This document shows, piece after piece, positions 6,373-7,613 of a stretch of 7,613 bases of DNA (the first letter of the stretch is position 1; each line of letters starts with the position of its first letter). This stretch comes from Gammaproteobacteria bacterium (lineage in GTDB: Bacteria > Pseudomonadota > Gammaproteobacteria > DAOWEP01): contig DAOWEP010000031.1 of assembly GCA_030638455.1 (NCBI GenBank), positions 1 to 7,613 of the forward strand, in the 5' to 3' direction. Both the position numbers and the translations under genes were made by a program. The notes beneath the pieces are model-generated. The model saw nothing but the letters and a program-made list of their open reading frames with translations. It was not told the DNA's origin and did no database searches.

Positions 6373-6861
6373 ATGAAAAAACTTATCGTTATTGCCTGGT
6401 TAAGTATGGTTATTGCTGGATGCGCGTTGTCAGGGGCATCGAAAAAAGCAGATCCGTATGCTCACATGGTTCGGTATACCGTTGCCAGTGATTTTGAAAC
6501 GGTACGAGACCAGGCAAAAGATGCCATTACAGACCGCGGTATGGTAATCAATAACATTTCACATATAGGGAATATGCTGGAGCGCACCAGAAAAGACCTG
6601 GGTATTGGAGAAAGGCTTTACCTCCATGCAGAGGCGCTGGAATTTTGCAGCGCTGTAATTTCAAGAAAGATGATGGAGACTGATCCACACAATATTGTTT
6701 TTTGTCCCTATATTATTGCCGTTTATGAATTACCCAAACAGCCGGGCAAGATCCATGTGGCGTTTCGAAAACCACAGATGGTCGGCTCAGATGATTCAAG
6801 GGCGTCTCTGAAGGCGGTTGAAAAGTTGCTGGATGATATTGCCAGAGAGGCAATCGAGTAG
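6373..6861 (+). CDS. Predicted outer-membrane lipoprotein, DUF302-like
   Basis: A 162-residue protein with a lipoprotein signal peptide. MKK is followed by a hydrophobic stretch and the lipobox IAGC, so cleavage and lipid attachment are expected at Cys17. Residue +2 is Ala, not Asp, which favours the outer membrane. The mature part (from about residue 33) resembles the DUF302 fold: YTVASDFETVRDQAKDAITD, then an EFCSA segment, then FCPYIIAVYEL. Two further cysteines are at 92 and 111. The function of DUF302 is not known to me, and this assignment is by remembered pattern. I chose the ATG at 6373 because AAGGA (6361-6365) sits seven bases upstream and the signal peptide starts there. An in-frame TTG at 6334 would put 13 polar residues before it. 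The gene is divergent from glgP. Its stop codon touches that of the next, convergent gene. Confidence 0.7.
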   Translation: MKKLIVIAWLSMVIAGCALSGASKKADPYAHMVRYTVASDFETVRDQAKDAITDRGMVINNISHIGNMLERTRKDLGIGERLYLHAEALEFCSAVISRKMMETDPHNIVFCPYIIAVYELPKQPGKIHVAFRKPQMVGSDDSRASLKAVEKLLDDIAREAIE

Positions 6862-7473
6862 TTAGCCTACGATGCCCAGATCGCGTTGCCTGAATGTAAT
6901 GCCCAGGCCTTTTGCAAGTGCCTTGCATTTTTTTATATCAACACCCTCTAAACCATTAATAGCCGTTGCGGTTACATCAGGGATATAGTCAGGTGCCAGT
7001 TTCAGGAAATCCAGCATGGCCTCAAATGAGCCTTTTAGCTGTGGTTTGCAATGCCTGTCATATACATCCGATGACTGCGCGTTCATGGATACGGAAAGCG
7101 CATCCACAACTTTGGCAAGCTCAGGCAATACATCGCGTTTGTGGACAAGGTTGGCGAGTCCATCAGTATTTACACGCACCCGCCCATTATTTTGTTTGAT
7201 GTATTCTGCAACTTCAATAAGTACTTTCAGTCGTAACGTGGGTTCTCCATAACCGCAAAAAACTATTTCTTCATATTGTGAAGGATCGCCAATTGCATTG
7301 ATAATTTCAGAAACCGAAGGGCGGTGCTGCAATTCCAGGTCATAGTCGTGAACTTTCCATGTTCCGTTGAATTTTGGGCAGAATGCGCATTCTAATGTGC
7401 ATCGGTCTGTAATGTTCAGATACAGGTTGTCTTTTATTTTGTAGGCGATAGTTTGGTTGGGATTATTATTCAT
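6862..7473 (-). CDS. Radical SAM protein, TatD-linked type
   Basis: A 203-residue protein carrying the radical SAM cluster motif CTLECAFC, with cysteines 25, 29 and 32 binding a 4Fe-4S cluster that cleaves S-adenosylmethionine. A SAM-binding GGEP-like motif follows as CGYGEP (73-78), then VRVNTDGLANL and DALSVSMNA, typical of the partial TIM barrel. The start (KIKDNLYLNITDRCT), the HDYDLEL segment and the length fit the family named for its association with TatD nucleases, as I remember it (TIGR04038). Its reaction is unknown. I chose the ATG at 7473. An upstream TTG at 7524 would add 17 unconvincing residues and overlap the promoter-like bases. No Shine-Dalgarno is visible. No tatD gene is in the window; the downstream neighbour is the convergent lipoprotein gene, whose stop codon is adjacent with no gap. 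Confidence 0.8.
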   Translation of the reverse strand: MNNNPNQTIAYKIKDNLYLNITDRCTLECAFCPKFNGTWKVHDYDLELQHRPSVSEIINAIGDPSQYEEIVFCGYGEPTLRLKVLIEVAEYIKQNNGRVRVNTDGLANLVHKRDVLPELAKVVDALSVSMNAQSSDVYDRHCKPQLKGSFEAMLDFLKLAPDYIPDVTATAINGLEGVDIKKCKALAKGLGITFRQRDLGIVG

Positions 7474-7510
7474 TAGTTTGAATAGTATGGTTGGATAGGT
7501 ATAAAGGCAA

Positions 7511-7524
7511 ATGATGTAGGTCAA
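7511..7524 (-). promoter_or_regulatory. FNR-like palindrome upstream of the radical SAM gene
   Basis: On the minus strand TTGACCTACATCAT matches the FNR/ANR consensus TTGAT-N4-ATCAA at 8 of 10 fixed positions. Its centre is about 41 bases upstream of a start point expected from the -10-like CATACT at 7489-7484. That is the usual distance for activation by FNR at a class II site. Such a start point would be within a few bases of the ATG, which would agree with the lack of a Shine-Dalgarno. The same TTGACC could instead be a -35 box paired with TATACC (7503-7498), though that spacing is only 15 bases. Confidence 0.3.
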
Positions 7525-7532
7525 GGGGGGGG
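7525..7532 (+). repeat. Run of eight G
   Basis: Eight consecutive G are followed by TTGGG and, ten bases later, another GGG (7548-7550). The four G3 tracts could form a G-quadruplex on the plus strand. On the minus strand the C8 directly abuts TTGACC, upstream of the radical SAM gene. Runs of this length can change length by slippage. Confidence 0.6.
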
Positions 7533-7545
7533 TTGGGTTCTAGTG

Positions 7546-7563
7546 GTGGGTTCTCGCACCCAC
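7546..7563 (+). repeat. Six-pair hairpin at the edge of a palindromic repeat
   Basis: GTGGGT (7546-7551) pairs perfectly with ACCCAC (7558-7563) around TCTCGC. An alternative pairing uses CTCGC (7553-7557) with GCGAG (7566-7570). It lies seven bases before the larger hairpin at 7570, and the two probably belong to one element. Confidence 0.45.
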
Positions 7564-7569
7564 GGGCGA

Positions 7570-7613
7570 GGTACTTTCTTGTGGCAACAAGAAAGTACCC
7601 AAAGAAATGCCAC
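7570..7613 (+). repeat. Strong palindrome, probable dispersed repeat running off the right edge
   Basis: GGTACTTTCTTGT (7570-7582) pairs perfectly with ACAAGAAAGTACC (7587-7599) around the loop GGCA: thirteen pairs. The following CAAAGAAATGCCAC continues to the window end. Its GCCAC (7609-7613) could also pair with GTGGC (7581-7585). From memory, very similar sequences (GGTACTTTCTT, a short loop, AAGAAAGTACCCAAAGAAA) recur in many gammaproteobacterial genomes as intergenic repeats; I could not search to confirm this. No T-run follows, so it is not a standard terminator. Confidence 0.55.

Overview
The window looks like chromosomal DNA of a gammaproteobacterium with moderate G+C. The main reason is the left half: rhlB on the minus strand, divergent from trxA and rho on the plus strand. 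This is the arrangement found in E. coli and many other Gammaproteobacteria. RhlB, thioredoxin and Rho align with the E. coli proteins, as I remember them, almost without gaps. I cannot name a genus from the sequence.

Layout, left to right. (1) A possible truncated gene on the minus strand (1-65), just downstream of rhlB. (2) rhlB (91-1386, minus), a DEAD-box RNA helicase. (3) A divergent control region (1387-1689) with a good trxA promoter and a hairpin just upstream of the trxA ribosome binding site. (4) trxA (1690-2016, plus), thioredoxin 1, with a GTG start. (5) A 419-base gap (2017-2435), probably the rho leader. It holds a possible 26-codon leader ORF, two short tandem repeats and a C-rich, G-poor tract that runs up to a rho start lacking a Shine-Dalgarno. 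(6) rho (2436-3692, plus). (7) glgP (3732-6233, minus), glycogen phosphorylase, convergent with rho. Its leader carries a six-codon in-frame upstream ORF whose ribosome binding site lies inside a perfect hairpin. (8) A predicted outer-membrane lipoprotein resembling DUF302 (6373-6861, plus). (9) A radical SAM protein resembling the TatD-linked family (6862-7473, minus), whose stop codon directly abuts that of the lipoprotein gene. (10) A right-hand intergenic end with a G8 run, an FNR-like palindrome and two strong hairpins, probably the edge of a dispersed palindromic repeat.

The genes do not form one pathway. rhlB, trxA and rho are a conserved housekeeping neighbourhood for RNA turnover, redox control and transcription termination. 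glgP releases glucose-1-phosphate from storage glycogen. The last two genes are poorly characterised. I saw no CRISPR array, insertion sequence, phage gene, rRNA or tRNA, and no defence system. The most interesting material is regulatory: the glgP leader, the rho leader, the trxA 5' region and the right-hand repeat.
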